NCBI GenBank assembly: GCA_000688775.2
Contig: CP007628.2
Location: forward strand, 620,001-684,000
Direction of reading: 5' to 3'
DNA length: 64,000 nucleotides
Source of the DNA: Streptococcus sp. VT 162
GTDB lineage: Bacteria > Bacillota > Bacilli > Lactobacillales > Streptococcaceae
Shown here: positions 55,253 to 63,953 of the stretch, in pieces
Layout of the letters: the number at the start of each line of letters is the position of its first letter
Numbering within the stretch: the stretch's first letter is position 1
Notes under the pieces: generated by a model
Databases searched by the model: none
The model's input: the letters and a program-made list of their open reading frames with translations, nothing else
Told to the model about the DNA's origin: nothing
Made by a program: the position numbers and the translations under genes

Positions 55253-56113
55253 ATGAAAAAGTGGTGGAAAGAGCTGATGGACAGGCCCTTATTGAAAGCT
55301 TTTTTGCATTATTATCAAGCATCTGATAGTGAGTTGACCAGTGTTGCGGTTGCCTACTATTGGTTGATTTCAATCTTTCCTCTGCTAATGATAATGGTCA
55401 ATATTTTGCCTTATTTTCAGATTCCGGTCTCAAATTTTTTACTGACAATCAAGGAATTCTTACCTGATACAGTCTATGATGTGGTCGCCAAGATTGTCCG
55501 AGAAGTTCTGACTCAACCATCAACTGGTTTGCTGAGTTTTGCCGTTTTATCTGCCCTCTGGACCTTTTCAAAATCAATGGATTTTCTCCAAAAAGCTTTT
55601 AACAAAGCCTATGGAGTGACCAAGAGTCGAGGAATTATCTCCCATCAGTTGATGAGTTTACTTGTTAGTTTCGGCTTGCAGATCCTTTTTGCCCTAGCCT
55701 TATTTTTGAGTATGTTTGGTCGTATGTTGCTCAACCTCCTCAAAACTTACTGGCAATCAGATAGTCCGCTATTTTCCTACTTGCAAGATTTTACAGGCCC
55801 TCTGGTCTATGCCTTAATCTTTGCCATTCTGGTTATGATTTATTACTTCCTTCCAAAAGTAAAAGCACCACGAATCCGCTATGTTTTACCAGGAAGTGTC
55901 TTTGTCTTGCTAACTCTTATCTTTTTATTGAATATCTTTTCTGTCTACGTCAATAGTTATGTCAATCATCTGGTTGACGTTCGATTTTTCAGTTCCATTA
56001 TCGTGGTAGTCATGATGTTCTGGTTTATTCTCATTGCAAAGATTTTGATTATCGGAGCAGTTATCAATGCCAGTGTGCAGAGTTTGAAAGATCCAAAGTT
56101 TAGTATGGAATAA
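55253..56113 (+). CDS. YihY/UPF0761 (BrkB-like) membrane protein
   Basis: 286-residue protein with six membrane helices, of the YihY/virulence factor BrkB family. Typical marks: ASDSELTSVAVAYYWLISIFPLL near the N-terminus (described here by position, about residues 23-45), LSALWTFSKSMDFLQKAFN, and FYLP-like YYFLPKVKAPRIRYVLPGS. The family was once labelled RNase BN, which is wrong; its function is unknown, possibly in lipid or envelope transport. It follows the antiporter after 29 bp and ends the operon. Confidence 0.9.
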   Translation: MKKWWKELMDRPLLKAFLHYYQASDSELTSVAVAYYWLISIFPLLMIMVNILPYFQIPVSNFLLTIKEFLPDTVYDVVAKIVREVLTQPSTGLLSFAVLSALWTFSKSMDFLQKAFNKAYGVTKSRGIISHQLMSLLVSFGLQILFALALFLSMFGRMLLNLLKTYWQSDSPLFSYLQDFTGPLVYALIFAILVMIYYFLPKVKAPRIRYVLPGSVFVLLTLIFLLNIFSVYVNSYVNHLVDVRFFSSIIVVVMMFWFILIAKILIIGAVINASVQSLKDPKFSME

Positions 56114-56115
56114 TT

Positions 56116-56151
56116 AAAAAATCCCCATTAGGTTTCCTAATAGGGATTTTC
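56116..56151. terminator. bidirectional terminator between yihY and queA
   Basis: A-rich stem pairing with AGGGATTTT: about 15 bp (56117-56131 with 56136-56150), flanked by A6 and T4 runs, placed between convergent genes. Confidence 0.85.
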
Positions 56152-57180
56152 TTAATAGATAAACATGGCATCACCGAAACTGAAGAAGCGGTAATGTTCT
56201 TGGATAGCATGGTGATAAGCATCTAAGACTAAGTCACGACCGGCAAAGGCAGAGACCAACATGACGAGAGTTGATTTTGGCAGATGGAAGTTGGTTGAAA
56301 AAGCATCCACAACCTTCCAGTCGTAGCCTGGTTTGATAAAGATATTGGTCCAGCCAGAATCAGCCTGGATTTGCCCATTAAACTTGGAACCGATGGTTTC
56401 CAGTGTGCGGATCGAAGTGGTTCCGACAGCGATGACGCGTCCACTATTTTCCTTAACAGAGCGAAGAGTGGCTGCTGCTTCCTCAGAAAGTTGGTAGAAT
56501 TCGGAGTGCATTTCGTGTTCGTCCAGATTGTCAACAGAGACAGGTCTAAAGGTTCCTAGTCCGACATGGAGAGTGAGATAGACCAGATGAACACCTTTAG
56601 CTTGGATTTCTGCTAGCAGTTCTTTGGTGAAGTGCAATCCAGCAGTCGGTGCTGCAGCAGAGCCACTTTCTTTAGCGTAGACCGTTTGATAGCGTTCACG
56701 GTCATCTAGTTTTTCGTGGATGTAGGGTGGTAGTGGCATTTCACCGAGACTTTCCAAAACTTCTAGGAAAATTCCTTGGTATTCAAAGCGGACAATGCGG
56801 CCCCCGTGGGTCAATTCTTCCGTAACGACAGCGCTGAGACGACCATCTCCAAAGCTGACACGAGTACCGACCTTGAGGCGTTTGGCAGGTTTAGCCAGAA
56901 CTTCCCACTCATCACCACGAATATTTTTGAGCAGGAGAAGCTCCACATGGCCTCCTGTCTCTTCCTTTTGGCCATAGAGGCGGGCAGGGAGGACGCGAGT
57001 GTCGTTCATGACGAGGGCATCACCGGGTTCCAGCATATCGATAATAGAGTGGAAGTGTTTATCCTGCATTTCTCCCGTTTCACGATTGACGATAAGGAGT
57101 TTGGAGGAATCTCGTTTTTCAAGGGGCGTTTGGGCAATCAATTCCTCAGGCAAGTGGAAATCAAAATCAGCTGTATTCAT
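56152..57180 (-). CDS. queA: S-adenosylmethionine:tRNA ribosyltransferase-isomerase
   Basis: 342-residue QueA on the reverse strand. It moves the ribosyl part of SAM to preQ1 in tRNA to make epoxyqueuosine. Seen: [14 protein letters not shown] at the N-terminus, [26 protein letters not shown] (residues about 183-187) with AAPTAG before it, VGLGTFRPV and [12 protein letters not shown] near the end. The start at 57180 gives the usual length; an ATG 12 nt earlier (57192) is possible. Queuosine synthesis genes beyond this one are not in the window. It is divergent from nagB. Confidence 0.96.
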   Translation of the reverse strand: MNTADFDFHLPEELIAQTPLEKRDSSKLLIVNRETGEMQDKHFHSIIDMLEPGDALVMNDTRVLPARLYGQKEETGGHVELLLLKNIRGDEWEVLAKPAKRLKVGTRVSFGDGRLSAVVTEELTHGGRIVRFEYQGIFLEVLESLGEMPLPPYIHEKLDDRERYQTVYAKESGSAAAPTAGLHFTKELLAEIQAKGVHLVYLTLHVGLGTFRPVSVDNLDEHEMHSEFYQLSEEAAATLRSVKENSGRVIAVGTTSIRTLETIGSKFNGQIQADSGWTNIFIKPGYDWKVVDAFSTNFHLPKSTLVMLVSAFAGRDLVLDAYHHAIQEHYRFFSFGDAMFIY

Positions 57181-57257
57181 ATATCTGTTCATTCTTTCTA
57201 AGTTCTAATCCTATCCATTATAACATGTTTCAAGTTTGGACGCTCTTTTTTTAGAAA

Positions 57258-57271
57258 TTAAATCGTTTTCA
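57258..57271 (-). promoter_or_regulatory. CcpA cre-like site upstream of nagB
   Basis: Read on the reverse strand it is TGAAAACGATTTAA, matching 13 of 14 positions of the cre consensus TGWAANCGNTNWCA. It ends 3 bp before the nagB -35. Confidence 0.55.
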
Positions 57272-57273
57272 CT

Positions 57274-57301
57274 TGACAAAAATTGGTCTATACCATATAA
57301 T
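57274..57301 (+). promoter_or_regulatory. nagB promoter with NagR (GntR-type) operator
   Basis: TTGACA (57274-57279), 16 bp, TATAAT (57296-57301). Between them TGGTCTATACCA at 57284-57295 is a near-perfect palindrome that matches the dre/NagR operator type of amino-sugar regulons. A repressor bound there would block RNA polymerase; GlcN6P or GlcNAc6P would relieve it. Confidence 0.75.
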
Positions 57302-57327
57302 GAATATAGAAATATGGAGGATATAAA

Positions 57328-58035
57328 ATGAAAGTTATAAAAGTTGAGAATCAAGTCGAAGGTGGAAAAGTAGCTTTTGAGATTTTGAAGGAAAAATTGG
57401 CCAATGGTGCTCAAACGTTAGGACTTGCGACAGGAAGTAGTCCACTTGAGTTTTACAAGGAAATCGTTGAGAGTGACCTTGATTTTTCAAATTTAACCAG
57501 TGTAAACCTCGATGAGTATGTAGGGCTTGATGGGGACAATCCACAGTCTTACCGTTACTTCATGCAAGAAAACTTGTTTAACCAAAAACCATTTAAAGAA
57601 AGTTTCTTACCTCGTGGAGTTAAGGATCATGCTGAAGCTGAAGTAGAACGCTACAATCAAATTTTGGCTGACCATCCTGTCGATTTGCAAATTTTGGGAA
57701 TTGGTCGCAATGGACATATCGGCTTTAATGAGCCAGGTACTCCATTTAACAGTCAAACACATTTAGTAGAACTTGATCAATCTACAATCGAAGCGAATGC
57801 TCGCTTCTTTGACAAGATTGAAGACGTCCCAACTCAAGCCATTTCGATGGGAATTAAAAATATCTTGGATGCCAAGTCAATTATTCTCTTTGCTTACGGT
57901 GAGTCGAAAGCAGAAGCCATTGCCGGAACAGTGTCTGGCCCAGTGACTGAGAATCTCCCAGCAAGTAGCCTACAAAACCACTCTGATGTGACAATCATCG
58001 CAGATGCAGAAGCGCTCAGCTTACTCGAAAAATAA
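57328..58035 (+). CDS. nagB: glucosamine-6-phosphate deaminase
   Basis: 235-residue NagB. It converts glucosamine 6-phosphate to fructose 6-phosphate and ammonia, sending amino sugars from host glycans into glycolysis. Motifs: [14 protein letters not shown] (phosphate loop, about residues 31-44), NLDEYVGL with the catalytic Asp, [14 protein letters not shown] and AISMGIKNI. Gram-positive short form without an allosteric C-terminal lobe. AATATGGAGG precedes the ATG. It should be controlled by the NagR-like and cre-like sites upstream. Confidence 0.96.
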   Translation: MKVIKVENQVEGGKVAFEILKEKLANGAQTLGLATGSSPLEFYKEIVESDLDFSNLTSVNLDEYVGLDGDNPQSYRYFMQENLFNQKPFKESFLPRGVKDHAEAEVERYNQILADHPVDLQILGIGRNGHIGFNEPGTPFNSQTHLVELDQSTIEANARFFDKIEDVPTQAISMGIKNILDAKSIILFAYGESKAEAIAGTVSGPVTENLPASSLQNHSDVTIIADAEALSLLEK

Positions 58036-58045
58036 AAATTACACG

Positions 58046-58078
58046 AACCACTTGCTCTTTGGAGTGAGTGGTTTTTTA
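58046..58078 (+). terminator. terminator after nagB
   Basis: AACCACTTGCTC pairs with GAGTGAGTGGTT (one mismatch) and ends in T6. Confidence 0.8.
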
Positions 58079-58327
58079 TTCTTTATAAATAACAGTAATT
58101 TTTTATTATATTCTAAGAAAGGTTAATTTAGTTTGTAAAATAGTTTATTTGATTGATGAAACATTAGTATAAATATTCTCAAAAATCAACATAAATAACT
58201 TTTAACATAACAACGTTTAAAAATTTTGCTTATTTAATAGAAAAAAGTTAATTTTCGGGGATAATTTAGTGGCTAATTCATAGAAAATAATGTATAATAT
58301 CTTAAAAAATAATTTTAGGAGATTTTA

Positions 58328-61240
58328 ATGGGAAAAGAATTATTTAATCCACACCTTCGTAAGTTTTCTATTCGGAAACTAAACGTGGGTGTTTGCTCTG
58401 TGCTCTTGTCTACCTTGGTTCTATTGGGAGTGACGTCTCAAGTTAGCGCTGATGAAACAAGCGCTTCTGGTGTCCAAAATGAGATTTCTCGAACGGATCT
58501 TAATGAACCATCAGCAACTTCTACAGCACCAACAAATTCTGAAGCTTCTGTAGTTGCTTCAGCTACTGAGGCTCCTCAATCCGCTGATAGTACTAAACCA
58601 ACAAACTCAGCTTCAGAGTCTATTGAGAAACCAAAGGATGAACAGTTAATTGTTTCTGAAACGCCTCAACCTTCTGTTGAGAAACCAGTTACTTCTCCAG
58701 AAGATAAATCTACAGAGAGTGCTAAACCAGAAACTGCAGTTGCTCCAATAATTGCTGAGCCTACTGAGACGTCTAGTGCTACTGAACAATCTACACGTTC
58801 TCGTAGAGTACGTCGTGACACACAGGCAACTACAGTTGCACCAGCTAGTTATGCAGGTGCGGACGATGCGACTCCTGTACCACGTACATCTAAACCAGAA
58901 TTGTCTGAATCAGAGAAGAAAGAAAGTACCCAATTAGCAAAACAAATTAACTGGATTGATTTCTCTGATACAGCAAGCTTGAAAAACTTAGATCCTCAGG
59001 GAGGGTTTAAGATTGGAACTACTTATACGAAGGAAATTTCGCCTGGCTATGTAGTGACACTTACCGTTACAGAGCTCAAACCATTTCAATCAACTGAAAT
59101 CTATAAAAAACGGGTTGAAGGAACTTCATCTGCTGGAACTTATGATCCAAATGCAACAAACAATTATTTAAAAAATTGGAAAGATTATGGAAAAACTCCA
59201 CCTCCCGTATCAGGTCAACCTCAAGATAAATGGAGTACTATTGGTGGACAAGGTTTTGATACAAAAGGCCATAAAACACAAATTATCGTACCAGTTGATG
59301 GTGTAAACTGGGGGGTTAAATTTAAAATAGAAGCCACTTATCGTGGTAAAAAAGTAAAACCAGCAGTTGTTATGGCTGATGGAGAAGATGCTAACCCTGG
59401 TGAATATGGTATTTTTACCACTAACGGTGAAGGTTGGGAATACGTAGGAGAATGGATGAAAGGTCCTCGTGCAAAAGGTCCTTACACTGTTACGACCGAA
59501 GAACTTGTTAAGCAGGCTGACAAGACAACAAGAGGTGGTCTACTAATCCTAAAAGATAAGACTGTCGATTGGAATAAGTTTTTGAGTCCTGATACAGTTA
59601 CAGGTGGTCTAGGTAGTCAAGTATTTGGACCAATAGTTTCAGCAAGTAAAGCAGTGCCAGTTGTAATGACCCGTGGGGCTTCTGAGGTAGGTTTTTATGT
59701 TGCGACCGCAGGGCAACAGGCACTTATGATGGGATTCTTGGTAGTTGATGGTGGTGATGCGCCAGAAAGTTACGGTGAAGCTCACCATACTATCTCTACA
59801 CGCGATTCGATAACAAATGCTCAAATAAAGCAACCTTACTTAGGTTCTACAGAAGCAGATATCGATGTGGATTCTAAAAATAACTGGACTTCTGATGATC
59901 GTGAGGATGTTTCAGATGAAGGTTCACAGCAATTGCTAACTGCTGATCAATATAGCAATACTAACGACCTCTTGGATTTAAATAAAGCTAAGAATGGCAC
60001 TTATACTCTTAAGATTAAGGCTAATCCAAATGGTAATGCTAAAGCATATGTCAAAGCATGGGTGGACTTCAATAATAACGGGAAATTTGATGATAATGAA
60101 GGCAGTGTAGTTAAAGAAATAACTGCTAATGGAGATCACACTTTAACATTTAATGCAATTCCGAGTCTTAGTGGTGGATTAGTTGACCAACTTGGAATGC
60201 GTGTGCGTATTGCGACTAATGCAGGTGATATTGAGAAGCCTACCGGGATGGCATTTAGTGGTGAAGTAGAGGATATGTTGGTTCGTCGTACTTATCCACC
60301 TCAAGGTGAAAAGAAAGAAACAACTGGTCTTCAAGGTGAAACACAAAATGCTACAGTTCACTTCACACCTAAAGGACCAGATCGTTCAGACTTTGTAACT
60401 AATGCTAGCATGAGTAGCCAAGCGCCACAGATTTTGGATAATCTAGGGAATGTATTGACTCCAACAAACGGCAATACTTATGTGCGTCCGGAAGGGACCT
60501 ATGTAGTGACTACTAATGGTGATGATATCGATGTAGTGTTCACACCAAATGCTGACTTCATAGGAACTGCTGAAGGGATTAATATTCGTCGTACAGACTC
60601 AAACGGTTCATCAACTAACTGGCAATCAACTGATGCATCAAATCCAAATAAGAATGACATTTTGAACAATATGGATGGTCGCTACATTCCTACTGTTCGA
60701 AAGATACCAACATATGAATCGACTGGTGTTCAAGGTCAAGAACAAAACAAAAATCTAATCTTTAATGATGGCGATCCAGCTAAAACGCCAGTGACTCCAG
60801 ATGCTTCACGCCCTGCGACCTTTGTGGATGCTAACGGCCAACCTATTATTGGTAACTCAGTTCCTGCTACATCCAATGGTCAGTCAGTTGGAACTTATGA
60901 GTTAGACCCTAACACTGGTCAAGTCACTTTCAAACCTAACAAAAATTTTGTTGGTACCCCAGACCCAGTTACTGTCCAAGTAAATGATTCTAACGGTGTT
61001 CCTTACCGAGCACATTATAAACCAACAGTGACTAAGGTAACACCAACCAGCACTAACGCAACCAGCACAGGCCCTCAAGGTGTTCCACAAACTGGTACTC
61101 CAAGCTTCCAAGGTGGTGACCCACTGGTTCCAATCGATGAAACAGTTGAACCAACCTTCGAAGATGGAAGTAAAGAGAAATCTATTCCAGGTCAAGGAAC
61201 TTACACAATTGCGCCAGATGTACAGTCCAGAGTTTACTAA
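58328..61240 (+). CDS. CshA-type fibrillar LPxTG adhesin, N-terminal part (frame disrupted)
   Basis: Long surface adhesin. YSIRK-type signal (FSIRKLNVGVCSVLL at residues 16-30, cut near VSAD), a Ser/Thr/Pro-rich spacer (about 45-195), a CshA-like non-repetitive binding domain (INWIDFSDTASLKNLDPQGG near 210, to about 500), a GEVED domain (about 505-655, ending SGEVEDM) and then CshA fibril repeats of about 100 residues (GPQGVPQTGTPSFQGGDP). It stops at 61240 because the sequence jumps from IAPD to a later repeat (YSPEFTKVTPTG) at about 61220, with a frame change. The rest of the gene continues to 62329. AGGAG lies before the ATG. CshA is known from S. gordonii as a fibronectin-binding fibril; the ligand here is not known. 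Confidence 0.85.
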   Translation: MGKELFNPHLRKFSIRKLNVGVCSVLLSTLVLLGVTSQVSADETSASGVQNEISRTDLNEPSATSTAPTNSEASVVASATEAPQSADSTKPTNSASESIEKPKDEQLIVSETPQPSVEKPVTSPEDKSTESAKPETAVAPIIAEPTETSSATEQSTRSRRVRRDTQATTVAPASYAGADDATPVPRTSKPELSESEKKESTQLAKQINWIDFSDTASLKNLDPQGGFKIGTTYTKEISPGYVVTLTVTELKPFQSTEIYKKRVEGTSSAGTYDPNATNNYLKNWKDYGKTPPPVSGQPQDKWSTIGGQGFDTKGHKTQIIVPVDGVNWGVKFKIEATYRGKKVKPAVVMADGEDANPGEYGIFTTNGEGWEYVGEWMKGPRAKGPYTVTTEELVKQADKTTRGGLLILKDKTVDWNKFLSPDTVTGGLGSQVFGPIVSASKAVPVVMTRGASEVGFYVATAGQQALMMGFLVVDGGDAPESYGEAHHTISTRDSITNAQIKQPYLGSTEADIDVDSKNNWTSDDREDVSDEGSQQLLTADQYSNTNDLLDLNKAKNGTYTLKIKANPNGNAKAYVKAWVDFNNNGKFDDNEGSVVKEITANGDHTLTFNAIPSLSGGLVDQLGMRVRIATNAGDIEKPTGMAFSGEVEDMLVRRTYPPQGEKKETTGLQGETQNATVHFTPKGPDRSDFVTNASMSSQAPQILDNLGNVLTPTNGNTYVRPEGTYVVTTNGDDIDVVFTPNADFIGTAEGINIRRTDSNGSSTNWQSTDASNPNKNDILNNMDGRYIPTVRKIPTYESTGVQGQEQNKNLIFNDGDPAKTPVTPDASRPATFVDANGQPIIGNSVPATSNGQSVGTYELDPNTGQVTFKPNKNFVGTPDPVTVQVNDSNGVPYRAHYKPTVTKVTPTSTNATSTGPQGVPQTGTPSFQGGDPLVPIDETVEPTFEDGSKEKSIPGQGTYTIAPDVQSRVY

Positions 61241-61757
61241 GGTAACGCCGACTGGTAAAGATACTTCTTCAGTTAACATTAAGGAACTTGTTCAAACGGG
61301 TACGCCAACATTTGAAGGTGGTGATCCACTTGTTCCAATCGATGAAACTGTGGCAGCAACATTTGAAGATGGATCAACTGAAAAAGTGATTCCAGGTGAA
61401 GGAACTTATGCTAATTTTGTAGGAAAAGGAACAGGCGTAACGATTGTCCGCAAGGATAAGAATGGTACTCCAGTTACTGCAAGCTATCGCCCAACAGTTG
61501 TAGATCCATCTACTGGCTATGACACGGCTTCTACAGGAACCAAAGGCCAACCACAAGTGGCAACACCAGTGTTTGAAGGACATATCGATCCGACTGTACC
61601 ACCAACCTTTGAGGATGGTAGTACGATTATGGTTGTTCCGAGTGAAGGAAGCTACACAATTGATAAAGATGGTAAGATTACCTTTACCCCTGAGGCAGAC
61701 TTTGTTGGTACAGCTAAAGGATTGGTTGTGAAACGCAGACTTTGTTGGTACAGCTAA
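61080..61757 (+). CDS. CshA-type adhesin, repeat fragment 2 (frame disrupted)
   Basis: Only the part from about 61221 is in the adhesin frame (YSPEFTKVTPTGKDTSS...); residues before it are a shadow of the first part in another frame. It contains one shortened repeat (TY joined to ANFVGKGTG near 61410, so the TIDKDG-TFTPE segment is missing in frame) and one full repeat (PTVPPTFEDGSTIMVVPSEG to TFTPEADFVGTAKGLVVKR). It stops at 61757 because of a 40-bp tandem duplication at 61695-61775. Confidence 0.7.
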   Translation: MFHKLVLQASKVVTHWFQSMKQLNQPSKMEVKRNLFQVKELTQLRQMYSPEFTKVTPTGKDTSSVNIKELVQTGTPTFEGGDPLVPIDETVAATFEDGSTEKVIPGEGTYANFVGKGTGVTIVRKDKNGTPVTASYRPTVVDPSTGYDTASTGTKGQPQVATPVFEGHIDPTVPPTFEDGSTIMVVPSEGSYTIDKDGKITFTPEADFVGTAKGLVVKRRLCWYS

Positions 61758-61775
61758 AGGATTGGTTGTGAAACG
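61695..61775. repeat. tandem duplication E, period 40 bp, breaks the CshA-type gene
   Basis: Bases 61695-61735 are repeated exactly at 61735-61775 (41 bp match, offset 40). Removing one unit joins fragments 2 and 3. Confidence 0.97.
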
Positions 61776-62058
61776 TCTGGATGTGTATGGAAATGTAGTT
61801 ATTGCTCACTACACACCAACTGTCCTTGGACAAACACAAGTGAGTGATGCGACATCAGAAGGTCTTAAAGGTCAAACTCAGACTGGTAAACCAAACTTTA
61901 CAGGTGATGTCGATCTGACAGTTCCGCCAACCTTTGAAGATGGAACAACTGAAAAAGTCGTTCCAGGTGAAGGAACTTATGTAATCTCACCAGATGGCAC
62001 CGTCACCTTTACGAACTTATGTAATCTCACCAGATGGCACCGTCACCTTTACTCCTGA
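61762..62058 (+). CDS. CshA-type adhesin, repeat fragment 3 (frame disrupted)
   Basis: A repeat in the next frame (VVKRLDVYGNVVIAHYTPTV, then the new unit ATSEGLKGQTQTGKPNF and PTFEDGTTEKVVPGEGTY). The start is not real; it continues fragment 2. It stops at 62058 after a second 40-bp duplication (61973-62052). Confidence 0.68.
   Translation: MVVKRLDVYGNVVIAHYTPTVLGQTQVSDATSEGLKGQTQTGKPNFTGDVDLTVPPTFEDGTTEKVVPGEGTYVISPDGTVTFTNLCNLTRWHRHLYS
61973..62052. repeat. tandem duplication F, period 40 bp, breaks the CshA-type gene
   Basis: Bases 61973-62012 are repeated exactly at 62013-62052 (40 bp match, offset 40). Removing one unit joins fragments 3 and 4. Confidence 0.97.
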
Positions 62059-62329
62059 GGCAGACTTTGTAGGACAAGCCAAAGGTGTGAAAGTGATCCG
62101 TAAAGATCGCAATGGAAATATCATTTCAGGATTCTATACTCCAACCGTAGTAGAAGTTCCTGTAGTTGAAAATCCAGAACAACAAGGTATTACAGAAGAA
62201 AGAACTGCTAAAACTCTTCCAAATACGGGTTCTGAGGAGACATCTCACTTGACAGCTGGTCTATTGGCTGCTTTATCAGGTATGGGATTAATTTCTCTAG
62301 CTCAAAGAAAAAAAACTGAGGAAGAATAA
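61994..62329 (+). CDS. CshA-type adhesin, C-terminal part with LPNTG anchor
   Basis: The end of the CshA-type protein: TYVISPDGTVTFTPEADFVG, a last linker (VVEVPVVENPEQQ) and the sorting signal LPNTGSEETSH with a hydrophobic segment and the charged tail RKKTEEE. It shows that the protein is meant to be wall-anchored by sortase A. With the two 40-bp duplications removed, 61221 to 62329 is one frame. Confidence 0.8.
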   Translation: MAPSPLRTYVISPDGTVTFTPEADFVGQAKGVKVIRKDRNGNIISGFYTPTVVEVPVVENPEQQGITEERTAKTLPNTGSEETSHLTAGLLAALSGMGLISLAQRKKTEEE

Positions 62330-62419
62330 TTAGTGGCGAAAGTCATCAAGTAAGTTGTTTTAGATACTTGATTGAAATGATTACATTCATTACTATCTAA
62401 GAAGATGTCAGTCTAACAG

Positions 62420-62448
62420 AAAGAGAGAACCAAATGGCTCTCTCTTTT
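62420..62448 (+). terminator. terminator after the CshA-type gene
   Basis: AAAGAGAG (62420-62427) pairs with CTCTCTTT (62439-62446), followed by a T run. Confidence 0.75.
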
Positions 62449-62510
62449 TGGTAATTGGTTTAAAAATCGTTTAATTATTTTGCATCAATTATTCACAATT
62501 TTACTAAAGT

Positions 62511-62519
62511 GGTATAATA
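62511..62519 (+). promoter_or_regulatory. extended -10 promoter of the membrane methyltransferase
   Basis: TGG-TATAAT at 62511-62519, followed by GGGGAGG at 62529-62535. Confidence 0.65.
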
Positions 62520-62542
62520 TAGCTATACGGGGAGGCTCGATT

Positions 62543-63160
62543 TTGATTTATATATTCGGTTTTATTTGTTTTTTACTTTTAATGTTTCTGTTTAGTCGCT
62601 TAATTCAGCAATCAAAGAATCCTTCGGGCTTTCTAGGAAAACGAATGATGAAATTATGGAATCGAGCCTATCTCCCCATGTTTGTATGGGCAATTCGTCA
62701 TCTGGATAGGACATTTTACCCTGTAATCTTAGATGTAGGAGTTGGGAATGGCCGTTCAACCATCCTACTGAAAGAAACTTTTCCGCAAAGTACTATAACT
62801 GGAATTGATATTTCAGATGTAGCAATAGCTCAAGCCAAACAGATAGAGATGACTAATCTAAATTTTGAACGAAGAGATGTTAGGGAGACAGGTTTTTCTG
62901 ATGAAAGTGTTGATTTAATCACAGCTTTTCAAACTCATTTTCATTGGCAGGATCTAGAGGCTTCTTTTATGGAACTTCGAAGAATACTCAAATCAGACGG
63001 GATACTCTTACTAGCTTGTGAGTATAACAAGTTATCTTACTTTTTACCAGAGGTGCAAAGCGAAGAAGCATTTAGACGATTCTTGTTATCAGTAGGGTTT
63101 GAGCTCGTAACTAGTCAAAGAAAGGGATCATGGATCCTTTATAAAATTGTTAAACATTAA
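62543..63160 (+). CDS. membrane-anchored SAM-dependent methyltransferase, TTG start
   Basis: 205-residue methyltransferase. An N-terminal membrane helix (IYIFGFICFLLLMFLF, about residues 2-18) is followed by a Methyltransf_25/11 domain: VILDVGVGNGRSTILL (motif I), ITGIDISDVAIAQAK (motif II), FSDESVDLITAFQTHFHW and LRRILKSDGILLLACEY. The start is taken as TTG at 62543, 7 nt after GGGGAGG; no ATG is in frame there, and the frame running back to 62480 contains the promoter. Substrate unknown. The peptidase E-like gene follows after 13 bp. Confidence 0.83.
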   Translation: MIYIFGFICFLLLMFLFSRLIQQSKNPSGFLGKRMMKLWNRAYLPMFVWAIRHLDRTFYPVILDVGVGNGRSTILLKETFPQSTITGIDISDVAIAQAKQIEMTNLNFERRDVRETGFSDESVDLITAFQTHFHWQDLEASFMELRRILKSDGILLLACEYNKLSYFLPEVQSEEAFRRFLLSVGFELVTSQRKGSWILYKIVKH

Positions 63161-63173
63161 TGGAGGTACAGTC

Positions 63174-63797
63174 ATGAAACAATTATTTTTATGTTCATAC
63201 TTTGCTGGAGTCAAAAAGCTTTTTAGCGATTATGCAAAGGAAAAGAATCTAGAAAATAAGGTTTTATTTATTCCTACCGCTGGGAACAAAGAGGACTATA
63301 CTGCCTATATCGATGAGGCTCAGCAAACATTCAGAGATTTAGGATTTGAGATAGAGGTTCTAGATATTGCTTCTTGTGATCGAGAAACTGCACAGGCAAA
63401 GATTTTCCAAAGTAAGATTCTTTATATCTCAGGCGGGAATACATTTTATTTATTGCAAGAATTAAAGAAAAAGCAACTCTTACCTCTCATCAAAGAGCAA
63501 ATAAGAGATGGGTTGGTCTATGTGGGAGAATCAGCAGGGGCTATCATTACAGCCAAGGATATTGACTACAATAAACTCATGGACGACAAGACGGTAGCGA
63601 CAGAGTTATCGAATACAGCGGGATTGGATGAAGTGGATTTTTATATCCTTCCACATTATGGTGAGGAACCTTTTACTGATAGTAGCAAGAAGACCTTTGA
63701 AACCTATAAAAATCAGCTCGACTTAATACGAATGAACAATTTACAAGCTGTTATTGTAAATGATAAAGAAATAAAAGTTGTTTCTGAACAGGATTAA
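63174..63797 (+). CDS. peptidase E-like protein (S51 family)
   Basis: 207-residue protein of the S51/PepE-like family. The nucleophile elbow is VGESAGAII (Ser near residue 120), with the preceding YISGGNTFYLL and the later ILPHYGEEPF. Family members cleave Asp-X dipeptides or act as cyanophycinase-like hydrolases; the true substrate is not shown. The ATG at 63174 has TGGAGG at 63161-63166. It is probably read together with the methyltransferase before it. Confidence 0.87.
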   Translation: MKQLFLCSYFAGVKKLFSDYAKEKNLENKVLFIPTAGNKEDYTAYIDEAQQTFRDLGFEIEVLDIASCDRETAQAKIFQSKILYISGGNTFYLLQELKKKQLLPLIKEQIRDGLVYVGESAGAIITAKDIDYNKLMDDKTVATELSNTAGLDEVDFYILPHYGEEPFTDSSKKTFETYKNQLDLIRMNNLQAVIVNDKEIKVVSEQD

Positions 63798-63890
63798 AAT
63801 AATTTTTTTCGCTATTATGACATCTATTCTAATACATTATCTCTTTTAAAAAGAAAAGGGAAGATAATATAAGTTTATGGCAGTTTTCCC

Positions 63891-63919
63891 TTGACAAATA
63901 TTCATTTTGCGTGTAAAAT
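63891..63919 (+). promoter_or_regulatory. promoter of rpsU
   Basis: TTGACA (63891-63896), 17 bp, TAAAAT (63914-63919). AAGGGAG follows before the ATG at 63954. Confidence 0.7.
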
Positions 63920-63953
63920 GGAATAGATCTTGAACTTGAAGGGAGTGAAAAAA

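Noticed and set aside
61695..62052. Genuine pseudogene decay of the CshA-type adhesin
   Set aside because: All breaks fall at exact 40-bp duplications or repeat-to-repeat jumps, with intact signal and anchor and no scattered point mutations or stop codons.
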